Source of the DNA: Phoronis australis
Lineage: Eukaryota > Phoronida > Phoronidae
Length of the DNA stretch: 64,000 nucleotides
Direction: 5' to 3'
NCBI GenBank assembly: GCA_002633005.1
Contig: NMRA01000002.1
Span: forward strand, 2,860,175-2,924,174
Positions 12,801 to 27,800 of this stretch are shown here, piece by piece. A program made the position numbers and the translations under genes. The notes below the pieces were generated by a model, which was given only the letters and a program-made list of their open reading frames with translations, was not told the DNA's origin and did not search any database. The stretch's first letter is position 1. Each line of letters opens with the position of its first letter.

Positions 12801-15800
12801 AAAAAAAAGAAATATATCATGTATATAAAATGTTACATTATTCTAAGTTCAAAGTATTCAGTAAGAACACCTGGCAATCATTAGCACGTGTTTGGTTGCC
12901 TAGGTGTCCAGCGGGAGGCAAATCTTTACAAAATCAAATGCTTCTCTTAGAAATACACCATGAACTAGCGGAGTCTTGCTTAATTGATCTGTCTTTTCTC
13001 TCGAGAGCCTTGCCCTACTGAACGCCCGTCTACTTGTAGGAATACCTTAGTTCTAAGCTAGGAACCAGTAAGAGACCAATTATAGGATTAGCCACACAGC
13101 TATGCTTTGTTGTTTGCCGCGTTGCTATTCCTTCTCTTGTGGTTCCTAGTTCTAAGAGATGACGAACAACGACCGAGGTACATAAAAACCCAATCACGCT
13201 CGGGATCACGACATTAGTGCATCGTGTGTGCTTTTCCACTACAGGCTGTCAAAGTCCATTACTTCAATCCCCAAACCTATATTTTAACTGATATGTTTGA
13301 AGTCTGATGTCAGTGTTGGTCCTTGAGGGTAAAATCGGTCCTCCGTGCAGTAAGCAACAACTCAAGACTTTTCAAAAATTTCAATTTTAACCACCCATGC
13401 TCGGCTTACCGCCCAGCCCCTGTTTTTTAGATTCCCAATTTAGGAGCACTGGGCGGTAATGCAGATGAGTACGGTACTCATTGTTTTGCCAGTGACCGCA
13501 CCGAGAAACGCTGTGCTGTACTGCTAAATCACATAGCTGGACCAAAATACGGAAGAAACCTTTGCATCAGGTAATCTTATGGCCACACCAAAGAGACTCT
13601 ATACGAGTATGATCAATCTAGCTAAAATTGTGATACGTTATTTTGATAATAACGATAACATGGACAACCATTTTATTGTATATTGTGTGTTTTAAATGTT
13701 CTGATTTATAAAATAATTTTGGCTAAAATGACATTGTCCACAAGTTCCTTCATCCACGACTACACACTGTGATCTTTTGTCTAAATGAGCCGCGTAAGGG
13801 GTGACATCTACTGAATCGGCTGGAGTGCACTGCGCCAATGTTTTTTTCTGCCGGAGCATCGACATGGTGACCAAACTGAACCTTTGTTTTCATGATAAAA
13901 ACAGCACAAGGAGGAGAAAATTTATCCATTTGCTTTGCACTCTGAAAATTCACTTGCCACCTGGGCGACAACTTCTGGGTCATTTTGTTGTTTTCTTTTG
14001 GCTTGTACTGCGCTGTCGTAAAATTGAATGTATTGAAATCAATGTTGGTAATTATTCTTTCCACTCATGATGAGATTCTACCATTCTTGGTTTTAGCAGT
14101 TTTTATTATGCGTCTTTTCATGTGATACGAGGTAAAATTTTGTGAATTTTTGAAAAATGACAATTTTGGCAATTAATAATTTTTCGTAACATGTTTTTTT
14201 ACGAAATTACTTCTGAAAATTTATCTGGTTGTTACAGTGTGTCAATTACTGTAGTTGTTGTTTCAGCAAGGAGCGGTTTGATAGCTACAAGCGGAAGCGG
14301 CTTGCACCAGACCTGGAGGAAAATTACGAAGTCATTCCGAGAAAGAGGCTGGGACACGACAGTGCGGAGATGAAGGCGTTGTTACCGATTAAAAATAGGA
14401 AAGGCATTGTTCCGCAGATGATCGAAAAGTCTAAACTTGGTCAGTTTGAGGTGCATGGTTGTACAGGGTGACCAGAAAATGAACCCATAAAAAATTAATT
14501 CATTCTGTTTGAATCCATTAATTTTTTTTCAACCTCAGTCTGTGGATGATCTTTCCACAAGGTTTTCCATATGAGTCGGTGTGTGATGATTTTTTCGTTC
14601 TTTCCTAGAGAATTGAAATTTAGAATTTTATTCAAAATCTGGTGGTTTCATTTTTTTGGTCACCCAGTGAAATGCAGTGTTCTTAATGCATTTGTCGAAA
14701 GACATATGACGTCGTTATTTTTTGGGTATGTTGAGGGGAATGAGAGAGCGTACTTAGTGTTATTTCCGTAATAATTGAACTTGAATTACTCGATTTACAA
14801 GGCAGTTTTGATGGTGAGCAAATAACAGGGCTGAAATTGATGTGTGCTAATCATTTGTGATATGTCTTCGTTACATGCCTGTGTAAATACCAGTCAGGGT
14901 CAAAGTGGAAACAACCGTGCTTCGTGTGCTTGCACAAGACGTGTGTCCCGTCAGATATGTGTGAATAGAAGCTCACAAGGATCAACTCTTCGTAAAGAGT
15001 TCTTGTGTGAATGCTAAACAAGTTTTTCAACAAACTAATTGTTACCTACTGCTCTATTGATGTACTCAGTTCTTACTGCTGTCTATTGACAGTCAGATGA
15101 GTTCTTTTTGTATACTTTTGTGTATGTCTTAGATTGGTCACATGGTGATCCGCTCTATGCGTACGATATAAATGCGCGCGTATCTACTTAACTTTGGGGC
15201 AGTTGATGGTCGGTGAGGCTTTAATGAAGTGTCGCATTATGCTCCTTGAGTCCGGCTGACGCTATTCTTTTACTTGTTCATTACGTCAGATGTTTCTAAG
15301 TTGCGTTGTTAAACAAAATATTTAGTGGTGTCTTCCATCTTTATTTTCATTCTGTTCCCTCGCACTTGCATCCAGATTATTGATATCACAGCCATGCTCT
15401 CTTAGTTTATCAACGCTATACACAAACGACGATTACGAAAGGCGTAAATGCTAGACGTGCTTGTCAACTTTAATTTTAGTGACAATTCCAGACATTCCTA
15501 AAGATGACGTCGTAGAGCAAGAGAAACTCGTTAATGGCCATAAAGAAGAAGATGGTGAACTAGGTGACCAAGAGGTGGAGCCACTTCCTGAGCTCACCAC
15601 AGCTGAATTGTTCGCACAAAGGCAAGAAAAACTAATGTTGGCGAAGGAACAGATTGCTGCCTTATCCAGTGCTATTATTGAGAATCCCGAGGAAAGTGTA
15701 GGTATTACCTAAATGAAACAAATTTGGAAAATTGATACATCTTTGGTGTATGAAGTTCAAAGAGTTAAATACTAAAATCAAAATCCAGTTTTGACTGAAT

Positions 15801-18800
15801 TTGACCATGAAAGAGAGATACCAGAATATTAAATTTGAAGCTGTCCATACCTGTCACACGACCCCTCCCCTCGACTGGAAATTTTGTTCCTCAGTTGTTG
15901 CATCTCTGTAATGCTTTTTTCATTCATGTCTTCGTTTTAGACACGGAAACTGAAGGAACTGCGGCTGATGCTTGAGGAGAAAGACCCAATCATTTTTCTC
16001 ACTGTCCGTAAACTGGTCATGATATCGCTTATGGAGGTGTTTAAAGATATCCTCCCTGGCTACAGGATCCGATTGGCTACTGACAAGGAAATGGAGCAGC
16101 AGGTGAGAATGTTGCATTGTGGGTAAAGATGTGTTTGGACCCTGCTGTTGGGTATCAGAAACAAGAAAAATTCGATTTAGCAAACATGTCATTTAACTTG
16201 TAAATTAGCCATTCGATTTTACCATTTCAAAGTTGTAAATAACAAAAAAAACCTGGGAATTGTATTTATTGTTTTAGGTGAAAAAAGAGACAAAGAAACT
16301 GCGTGAGTTCGAACAAAGCTTGCTGACCAATTACAAGCACTACTTGGAGTTCTTAGAGTTAATGGTGAAAGGTGAGTTATTGCCTGATAAATTAGCGATT
16401 GCATACACTACATGCCAAAAGTATTTAGACATAATGACCTGGACAGAAGCCTAATTTGTCGTTGGAGTGGTTTTCCTCTTGAGCCAGAAAGAACAGAAAT
16501 TAACAGGAAACTTAGTATGGTGGCTAAGTCCTTGAATCTGTAAGGGCTGTTCCAGTAAAATCCGTGTGGGAGGGGGGGGGACGGCAGTAAAAATAAAAAT
16601 TCATGGGTGGTGGTCTTCAGAAAAAAACTCAAATTATGGGTGGTCGTTCCTGCAAGAAGTGATGCATTAAAAATGGGTGGTATTTTTTGATCTGTTAACG
16701 TTGACAGGTTGGTTAATTCAGCCAACACATCTCCAAAGAAATCAAAACTCAAAAAATACGATTGGCATATATCCCAACTTATCCCAATACAAAAAAGCCC
16801 ATATTGCCAGTGAACAGAGTGCAATATGTTCACTAAGCCATTAATCAAGTCATGGGCAACTTGATTTGAGCCAAGGGCTTGTCTGCAGTCCTATTGAATT
16901 GAAAAGTTATGCAACACTAAACTGGTGTTAACACATATAAGAAAATTGATGATTTTTAAATAAAAAGTATGAGGAGTAAGATAAACAAGTTCCAATATTC
17001 ACTTGACATAGAAGTATAAAAGAGTTTGTGGAGACAGTTTGAGATTCATAGATCCTTATAATTGAAAAAATGTTCATTGAAATTATAGACACATGGTGAA
17101 CAGAGACACCTGGTGGCTGCCAAAAGTATTGTTCACAGGCTACTTTAATTTTTGACAATATTGGACAAGACAACTAGTTCTTGTCTGTCAATCATCTAAG
17201 TTCTTAACAGGTCCTCCTGGAGGCAATTTNAGGCTTTAATGAAGTCTCGCATTATGCTCCATGAGTCCAGCTGACGCTATTCCCTTACTTGTTCATTACG
17301 TCAGATGTTTCTAAGTTGCGTTGCTAAACAAAATGCTGTCTTCCATCTTTATTTTCATTCTGTTCCCTCGCACTCGCATCCAGATTATTGATATTACAGC
17401 CATGCGATCTTAGTTTATCAACGCTATACACAAACGACAATTGCGAAAGGCGTAAATGCTAGACGTGCTAGTGAACTTTAATTTTAGTGACAATTCCAGA
17501 CATTCCTAAAGATGACATCATAGAGCAAGAGAAACTCGTTAATGTGCATCAAGAAGAAGATGGTGAACTAGGTGACCAAGAGGTGGAGCCACTTCCTGAG
17601 CTCACCACAGCTGAATTGTTCGCACAAAGGCAAGAAAAGCTAGTGTCAGCGAAGGAACAGATTGCTGCCTTATCCAGTGCTATTATTGAGAATCCCGAGG
17701 AAAGTGTAGGTATTACCTGAATGAAACAAATGTGGAAAATTGATACATCTTTGGTGTATGAAGTTCAAATAGTTAAATACTAAAATCAAAATCCAGTTTT
17801 GACTGAATTTGACCATGAAAGACAGATACCAGAATATTAAATTTGAAGCTGTCCATACCTGTCACACGACCCTTCCCCTCGACTGGAAATTTTGTTCCTC
17901 GGTTGTTGCGTCTCTGTAATGCTTTTTTTCATTCATGTCTTCGTTTTAGACACGGAAACTGAAGGAACTGCGGCTGATGCTTGAGGAGAAAGACCCAATC
18001 ATTTTTCTCACTGTCCGTAAACTGGTCATGATATCGCTTATGGAGGTGTTTAAAGATATCATCCCTGGCTACAGGATTCGATTGGCTACTGACAAGGAAA
18101 TGGAGCAGCAGGTGAGAATGTTGCGTTGTGGGTAAAGATGTGTTTGGACGCTGCTTTTGGGTATCAAAAACAAGAAAAATTTGATTTAGCAAACATGTCA
18201 TTTAATTTGTAAATTAGCAATTCGATTTTACCATTTCATGTGGTCGTAAATACCAAAAAAAACCTGGGAATTGTATTTATTGTTTTAGGTGAAAAAAGAG
18301 ACAAAGAAACTGCGTGAGTTCGAACAAAGCTTGCTGACCAATTACAAGCACTACTTGGAGTTCTTGGAGTTAATGGTGAAAGGTGAGTTATTGCCTGATA
18401 AATCAGCGATTGCATACAGTACATGCCAAAAGTATTTAGACATAATGACCTGGACAGAAGACTAATTTGTCGTTGGAGTGGTTTTCCTCTTGAGCCAGAA
18501 AGAACAGAAATTAACAGGAAACTTAGTATGGTGGCTAAGTCCTTTAATCTCTAATTAGAATTTTGCCCCATAATTGTTATCATCAGACAAGTCATTTTTG
18601 CGGTTAACTGAATTAATCGTCATGAGGGGAAACAGTATTTTGTCTGACTACTTTTGTCTTGCACTGTATTGACAAGTTACTGTCAGCTTTATGGAATGCA
18701 TATTTGTCTTTCATTGAGCCGTGAATTGCAGAGAAGTAAATCAGTGTTTTACTTTGTATGGATTTGTTTAAAGTTAGTGTTTTAGTAATTTTACATGATA

Positions 18801-21800
18801 CTAATTTGTTAGGTTCCATGAAAAGTAACGACACTTGTACATGGTATTGGAGAACACCAATCAGTCTGAAGCTTCAGCTCTTCTTCCATTCCAATTCAGC
18901 TTTAAACTAATGCACTCTCTTTCATGTTGAAATTGTTTGCACACTCAAGGCTCTTGCTCACGTGACGGGAACAGTGCCTGTGCCTTCTGAAAGGGGAAGT
19001 TTTGGTTGAGGAGGACTCCCCCTTGAGTGAAATTTTTAATCATCAAAGAGAAATACTTGAGCCTGATGGAATTTCGTTTGGTTTTTGAACATCTTTCAGA
19101 GGGTAACGAAACTGAAATTTGGCCCCAAAATCGAGGCAGTGAAGACCCTGCCACTTAGTCACTTGTTCCTGTAGTATAATGTTTTTTTGTGCACTCACAA
19201 AACATGGCTTATCAACCCAAAAAGGCACCAGGCCTTGGACTGAGAATCAGGTGCATGATTCAATAAAGAGTCTGTGAGTCGTGTTTAAAGGTGCCAGAGC
19301 TGAGTCCATGAGCTGTGCTTTTTAGGTGCATCATCCCTTGTTTTGTGATTTCGGAGCTGTGTTTGTGAGTTATTTGGTCCAGCACTCATGTTTATGACTG
19401 TGTGAGCTGTGCTGTCTGGTTAGCCTGACGCTACAGAACTCGTGGTACTCCTTTAAAATTTTGTGACACGAATGTTAACATCAAGCTCGTGTGACGTTAC
19501 ATTTGAAGATGTTTTGGTAGGCACTGCGAAGAAATCGGGTCAAAAGAACAGCAAGAAACGAGGGAAATTTCATAACTTACCACCAACTCCACCTCGGGCA
19601 CAACCGGTGAGTTATGGATGTTTTGGAAGCTACACGAGTTCCATGAAAGTGTCAAGACATTTTTGTGTTAAAGTCCTTATCTCAAAGGACATTCTAGTTC
19701 AGAAACTTTAAAATATATACCAAATTAAGTAATATGTAACATGGCATAATGTTCACATCCTTTCTCTTATCAAACTAAAATCCTTTTTAAGCACAATTTT
19801 GTATATCGGTGTGATCGGAAAATCATCGACTATTCCCATCTATTTCCGTGACCTGAGTTCCTGTGTGTCAGTTCAGGAACGATTCCTGAATGACGGTCAT
19901 GTTGTCATTGAAAACGTTTTGACATCACCGTGAGTGCAAATGCGTTTTTACTTTGTTTGTATGTTTTTGATTCCCATTTTGGTTCTTTTTACACAAAATT
20001 GATTATTTATTGTCCAAATTTTACCTGTTCTTTGCATATGATGAATGGTATTTAATGCATAATCATAAGTTTGTGAAGTACCGTCGCAAAGTCTCGTAGC
20101 CAACGCTCGGCTGCTGAGGTCAGCCCTGACTCAACGCAAGGTTACGTCAAATTTCAGCAACAGTACCCGTTTAGGTAATAAATTAAAGGAAAAAGGTTTC
20201 TTGATAAACAAATGTGTAAAGCCTGAAGTTAGCAATTGCCGTGTCACGGTGACTACCCGGATGTGAGCGCATTGCGTAATTGGCAGCAAATCGGTACCGG
20301 CATTACTGGCCGTTAAAAATGTAAAATAGAAAAAAAAAAAAACATCCACATACGGCGATGTTTCAACAAGCAAAAACGAGTTTCATCCCAAAACTGACAG
20401 TGAGCTCCACACCTGTGGTTGATTTTGCTACCAGGACACAGAAATCGGCGAAGTAATTCCTCGGCCTGCAGTCGCCGTGACTCTTCGCCGGGAAAATAAC
20501 CACTTGCATAATTCGCTTTCAAATTGATTTTCAATTATCAGGGACAATATATTTTCAAATCTCACAAAAGCAAACTTACAATATATGCCTCTGTTCTCTA
20601 AAAATATAAAAATTCCGCATCACAAACCGGGGCGGGGGGGAGTGTAGTGGATTTTCGTCAATGAGCTGAATGTCGGTGATGGGAAAATATTGGAGTGTTA
20701 GGAGCATGACGCAGTATTTTTTAATCTCTTTGTCACAGGAATTTCACTGATTCAGGGCCGGGTAGCTAATTAATTTTTTCATCTTGTCCCGTGGGGCACA
20801 GATGTCTAACCTCGCACGGCAGGCCAGGCGGTCCGGCTGTGCCGGCCGTGCTGGCTAGCAGTGTATACGAATGTTTCTGGCTAAGTGGGAATTATTCCTT
20901 TTACTTTAAACTCATTAATACTTATATTATACCATTTGGCACCAGGTTTTCTACCTGAAGTTATTTCGCTACCAAATGGTATTCTCTTGGCAGTCAGCCA
21001 CCCGCCCGTAGCGAAGTCGCGTCTAAATTTATTTTCCATATTTACACAAGTTTAACTGTCAGGATATTCTAACTGCATAGCAGTTTTATTCAGTTGTTTT
21101 TGATGTTGCATATTCGTTTTTCTGTTTATACTGTTTGTTTACCAGAGTTAGTTAAACCAAGAAAAACATGCTTAGCCTAGCCCGCCACAGTCGGCCTGGC
21201 AATCATTGCCGCAACGGGGAATGTTACTAGTCGGTAAACTATCTTTGTATGTATATGGCATTCATGATTTGAGCAATTTATTCCTATAAAACAGCGGGGG
21301 ACAGCATGCCCTCGTCTTTTGTCAGTGTGAGTGATCTCGATCGGTCTGCACCAGGTCATCGGCTTTAGGTCTGAGCCTAGTAAAATAATGTCTGTCAAAA
21401 TTTATTTTTTCACATTTTGTTAACATTTTCATTAAAAATTGTCCCTATTTTGGTTTTAGAAAAGTTGAGGTCCGCTGTCGATTATTTTATCCCCATTTGC
21501 AGGCTGGTAACGAACTCTGCTCCAATCACACAACTGGGGTATACGTAGCCTAGGTTCCTGAGTGAATTGTTCTTCCGGTTTCGCGGGTCGGAATCGTGAG
21601 GCATTTGTTTAAACTTTCTTCGACTATGGATAATGTATTGGTTATGGGATAAGTACTGCATGGTTCCTTAGAATGTCTTCTAACTATTTAATGATGGTTA
21701 AAAAAAGTGTGCATCTAAGACTTCAACTTTAGGGGCAGCTAATATTTCAACAGTAATAGATAAGAATTATTTCGATAGTGAACAGATGGGATACGTCCAG

Positions 21801-24800
21801 TTCGAATTATGGCTGGTTTAGTTGAGATCATTCCGGAACAATGAAGGTTTTTTAAGTTCTACACACCGCTAATTAGGTCAAGCCAAAATTCTATCAACGA
21901 AGTCGGTTTAAATCAAAATAGTAATCGGTCCGTAGTTTTATTGTGTGTAATAAAAAATGCTAACACTATAACGAAAGGTTCCACTCCAAAATACGAATCA
22001 AACTCATTGTTTTCAAAGATGACGTTGTTTGGGACTTTGATTTCAAAAGCTTGGTGCTTTTGTTGAAGAACAACTCTGTGACTGCAACAAACTGCAACTG
22101 ATCTCTCAGATTCTTTATATTGAGTCAAACTCACTCACATTTGAGTAGCTGTTCATCTTGCAGATGTTCCTTAAATAAAAATTAACAACTTTTCTAAATA
22201 CTGAGCAGTTCAGCCTCAATCTTTAATTCCTTTGGGGATGAGCATGGTTTGCCTGACGATTTCTCTTGTATGATATACTACATTGAATTACCAGTTTTGA
22301 CATGATGACTTTGGCCTTATTCCTCTGTTTGAAGCTATCCTTGAGTGAAAAAATAAGGAATAAAACGTTCATTTCGAGTGCTTTGTATATAGTGAGTACA
22401 TCTTGATGTGGGATCTAGGTGATTCAGTGAGAGGGATTGAATCAAATTGACCTGTTGTACTTAAAGTAGTAATTAATCCACTTTTCCTGGTAGAAACTAA
22501 CTTTTGATGGGGACCTCTCATCTCTGCAAAATTTGTTCCCGTGTGCCTTACTCATTCATACGAGAATGAATTGATTTTTGGTCTTGCAAAAAAATGACAA
22601 TTTGTTACTGCGAGTGCTCTGCGGACAAAGTGACACGCCGTGACAAGTCAACTTGTAGAGCCTGGATTCAAGTTATTGTAATAACTACCACTTCTTTCCA
22701 AGCCTATAAACCATTTTTGTCCGTTATGACTAAAGAACAAATTGAGATCAATTTCATAAGGTACGCGGCCTAAATCAAAATTTTTCATCACGGAAAGAGG
22801 GTTTAAGGCTGAATTAAGGACACTTTAATGGAACCTTTAACATTGTGATACATCTTCTAAAAAACATAATTATGTGTCATTTGGCTACCAATATTTAATA
22901 TGAGCTGTCTTTCTTTTAGGCATTGTTCTTGCTAGCCATCAGGTGTCTCTGCACTATGCTGACGGAACATCCACACTTCAACTACGCCACAAACATTGTG
23001 TCGCTTATCGTCCCTTATATGCAGCATAAAGACAGCAATGTAAGTTCACCTGTCGTTTGTATTCAGCCACAAAGAGTTTGTTCTTCCGAGTATTTAGAAA
23101 ATGGCGTGGTGCTGAGGATTTAACTCTTGATAACTATTTCTCATAAATTCTAACCCATTTAGAACACAATATGGCAGAAAAGGAATATGTTTTCCAAAAG
23201 ATTTATAGCAGCAAATAAATGCTTGATGACTTGAAAGTTCTGTGCATTAGTTACCATCAGACTATGTTTTTAGAAACTGTGGCTGTTCAAAAAAATTACA
23301 AGCCTTTCAGAAAGTCAATTTTGGCAATTCCAGGGCTGTCAACCGTTACATAATCTATGTACTTTAGAGCCTAAATATAGTGAGGCTGTTATTTTCCATA
23401 TCTAGACCTCTGGTGGGATGTGGAGGAGTTAAGTCAGCATGTCAAAAATGGCTAAAATAAGATAAAATCAGAACGGAAGATTATATTAACCGAAAATAAC
23501 ACTAGAAAGCTCAATTCTGACCATAGTATTTTTCCACAAATTGAGAGGTGCTAAATGAATGTGTCTTTTGAAAAATTATGAAAAATTTGACAGTCGTCAT
23601 GTGAAATGAATATGTCTCTCGGTAGTAGACATGTTATCTAAAAGATTCTCAATTACCGTTAAACATTTTCAATCCAAAATCTTTGTCAAATAGAATGTTT
23701 TCCACAGATCAACAAGATTAATAGAAAATTTCACTTCGTGATTAATTGGAATGGTGTTTTTTGTTTGACGTAAATTATGAGAGAATGGGTAAATGAAAAT
23801 ATTGTATTTTGCAGGCCTTAAAATAACGCTGTTTTTACGTCTCCACGTGTTTGGCTTATGTTTGTGTTTATGGAACTTATAGCTTCACCTTGAAATTCAT
23901 GAAATTCCCATTTCTTGATAGCCCCTCCTGCAAAAGTTTAACTTTATCAAAATAATTCTAAACAGGATTTCCAAGAACAGTGTTCTATATTAAAGTTTCG
24001 TTTGAATCCGATCAGCCATTTGTGAGATTTGGTGTTCAGACGTTAGGATCTTAGGTGATCTTAAATTTTGTAAGGAGCATAAGCGTTGTGTCATTCCTCC
24101 AGGTATCGGACACTGTGTGTCATTCAGCCAAGAAGGTATTCAAAGAAGATAAAACAGGGGAGATCACTCTGGATATTGTGAAGGCAACTGGGAAATTTAT
24201 CAAGTCTAGAAATTTTAACATCAAGCCAAAGGTATGCAAGACGCTTTAAGGCTTCTGGGTGGCCCACTACTCTCCTTTGTGGACCTGCCACTCATAATTG
24301 ACCGTTATACACCTATACCTGACGGGAAAACTTCACCGCTACGCAAAAATTGCAAGGAAAAATGAATACGCAATAAACAAGTTACATGGCTACTGTCGAT
24401 GTTTGTTAGTTGAAGGGGAAAAACAAGAATTTAAAATCAGATTTTGAACTTTACCACTGGTTAAACGTAACCATTTTACTCCTGTCTTCTTCGTGTTCAC
24501 TTAGTGACATGACCGACATTTGGTACTGCCTGGTTATCTGACAATGCGCAGCAATTGAGTACAGTCGGGGACCAGGCGTGTACCTTAGTTGACATTAGTT
24601 TTCTGAAATAGCGAAGTGCCGCAGGACACTGATGAAGTTGGTGGAGAAACGGTAACTTATTTGTCTTATCGTGGTCTTTGTTTACATAAGAGGTCGTACA
24701 ACAATGTGAATTATACTGTACAAAATAGTCAGTAGTTTAATAAACCACAGACCAGTCTAGTTATCTCGTAAGTCATCTGCATGGAATGGATGACTAAATC

Positions 24801-27800
24801 GTCTGCTATGCCAATCCAACTGATTTACGTTGAGCAGGCACATACTAAATGATATTAACGGAAATTTCTTAATACAAGACAGCTCGTAATCAGGTCTGTA
24901 TTTTTTATTCTATGTATGAGCCTAGAGCCAGAGAATTCATTTTAGTGAGTAGTCTGAAGCCCTGTCGTGTGTCCGCTTACTAAAACAACTTTATTGATGA
25001 TTGAATTATGTTAGAATGATACAAAACGCTTCAAAAACTGAGATCACACAATGACACTTCATTGCAGCGTTGGGCTTCGCGTCCGTTGCAACCATACACC
25101 ATCATTCTCTTGTCAAAACCCAGGCAGTGGGGAATCCCACTTCCTATGCTCGCGTGCGGCAACAGGCTTTGCATCCCACTAGGACCATTCACAACTATGC
25201 TTCTTTAAAAACCCTGGGGAAACTGTGAGATGTATATGCCTTAGAAATGTTCAATGTCAAGAAATCACCACAGTCAAGTGTATGCAATATTATGATTTCT
25301 GGTGAATTCGGTTTCTGAACATTTATGTTTCATGTATTTGTGTTGAAGGTCTTGGACATATTTTTGTCTTTGAAAATCAAAGAAGTTGATACTGGTGAAG
25401 ATAAAACTGGTGACAGTGAAAAGAAAAAACCGATGATGCGTAAGGAAAGGATGAAGATATTCTCCCGTCGTGAACGAAAGGTATGAGAGTTTATTTGATA
25501 AAAATGATGTTAATCCTAGTGTTTATGTGTCACTTATGAGATTTAACACTTTACAGTGTGTATTTTAAGCCATTATAAACCTGACTTCCACCAAGAAAAT
25601 AAGTTATCATTTGACCACTTGCCATAACGACATTGGGCTCATCTTGTGATTTCTGCTGTTTTTTGTCAAAAGGCATGGCTTGATGACTTGTCACAGCAAT
25701 TATTCCTTTTTATGCGTGGCCTCAGGTAACAACAAAACTATCAGTTCTTTCTAAACCCAGAAACCACTTCTCATGATCAATTGACTTTTATCCATTCATA
25801 CTTGTGTTCAGCGTATTCTTAGTTGACTTTCAGATGAGTTATGACGTCTGCAATATTTATAGGTTATTACATGGCGAAGTCGTTATCCCCCATATTCTAG
25901 AGCCCGACTGGATTTTGGAGAATTATCCACGAGGGCTCTAGATAAGGGGGATAACGACTGAGAACATTTAATAATCTATACCACATGCTGAACGAGAAAC
26001 ATTGTAATGAATCGATCTACATTTCTCGACTCGCCTTGGCTTTGTAACTACTTTCTATGTCAGAGACCCCGGGGTCGGAAGCCGTGAACTTTTCAGAAAA
26101 GCCAAGCTATTTTGTCAAGTAATGCGTTTTTACTCAAAACCAATTGAAAACTTAAACAAAATAGAAGTAAAGTGAATCTATAAATTAAGATTTAACGACT
26201 ATTATAGCTTACTACAAATTTTATCACGCTAAGTTACGACCGGGAAAATATCGTCTGCTAAAGTAAGTCACCACTGGTAACTGCGTATAATGCTCAAGTC
26301 AAAGGATCCCGACGACACGATATCCGCATTCAAATTGGAGATCGGTGATTTATAAGTGAGAGAACATGAGAGAAAAAATATCATGTTTGTGGAAATTAAA
26401 TGTCGCTACAATGCCCTTTGTTGAACATAAGATTGTTGTGCGTGCTCATTTAAGTATTCTATTTTCACGTTCGATGACATCAGCTGCTGAGTGGTCTAGT
26501 GGTAAAGTCGACAACTCGAAACTCTTGCGGACCAGCTTCGAAACTGGCCCCGTTCCCGCCAAAATGTTATCTCACTAGTGAGATAACTAAAGGGGTTATT
26601 ACACGGTTATATTGACCATTCGAGGCTAATATTGTGGTATAATCATGGTCATTTGATTCTTGAAACTCTTGGACAATTATTGACGATATGCGTTAGATTT
26701 GAGCCAAGTCCATGAATATCCACAAGAATGTCACTCCTGTTTTATAAGTACTTTATTAGCGCCGTACATTGGTCCATGAAATTTGTGAAAACTTCCAAGA
26801 AAAACATGAAAATTGAGAAGTGGTTTGTGGTCGTAGTGGAGATGTGGCAAAGATAGGCTTTTTAGTTTTAGTGGATTTTTGTGTTCGACCGGTTGTTCTG
26901 GACAGTGGACTTTAATATTTGCGCAGATTCTTGAGAACTATGCGACCGGTTCAAGGTGGCATGCACTGATAAAGATGTATTAACTAATGATAATGTATAG
27001 CAAGAACTAAACGGCAATGCTGTTTTAGCATATACGATAAAGTAAGTTTGGTGTTGTATTCATTGACAACTTGTAAATGTGAAAACAAAATATTCTGCAA
27101 TAAGGTGACCTTTGCGGTATTGACGTACCTCGTGGGCTCACATGGCCCGCATCATGAAGTATTATTCCCCAGCACCACGTCACGATGCTGGACAGGGTTG
27201 AGGGATTTGCGGCAGATCATTTTTGCCACAAAACTCGTTCTTAAAAAGATCTGGCAATCTTCAACCTACTTCATATTCAAATATTCACTGTATGTTGTGT
27301 TTCTTACTAATTTGGCCAAACAATCACAAAGATGAAGATTCAGCCTGCGAGTTCCCCTTTAAGGGTATGTAGGACTTTATTGACAAGTCTGTGTTTTAGT
27401 CCAATATTTACAATCTATAGATTTTACTTCCAGTAAAAGTATATATTTTCTGAAAGCAGAAAGCCTGCATAATTTGATTGTAACTTTTACTACTCTGGTT
27501 AGTAATTTGGCTGCATGACCTTGTCTTTGTAATAAAACTTAGCCAAAATGAAAGGTGCACTGATATCAAAACGATGGTGTCATTGACATGACCACATTTC
27601 GTTTAATATAAATGAAATCTCAAAAATACTGTAACAGTTATAGTTTTCTAAATTATCATTTCATTGTGTGCAACTTCTGAATTTTCTCACACAGACAGTA
27701 AAAGTCCTATTTTTGATAGCACTCATGCAAACGTGGAACATTTTAGTAACAATTCCTTGCAGAATTTGTGAGAAGAGTGTAAAAGGGACCAAAAGCTCCA

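Larger units (their letters stand above)
15216..16541 (+). repeat. Duplicated block, copy 1 (three NOC3L exons)
   Basis: Repeated at 17231-18551, offset 2008-2015 with small indels and a few percent substitutions, in introns as well as exons. It starts AGGCTTTAATGAAGT and ends at GTGGCTAAGTCCTT. After 16541 this copy runs into sequence absent from the other copy. Confidence 0.95.
17231..18551 (+). repeat. Duplicated block, copy 2 (three NOC3L exons)
   Basis: Second copy of 15216-16541, starting on the base after the single N at 17230. An assembly overlap of two haplotypes explains the position of the N better than a true tandem duplication does. Confidence 0.95.
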
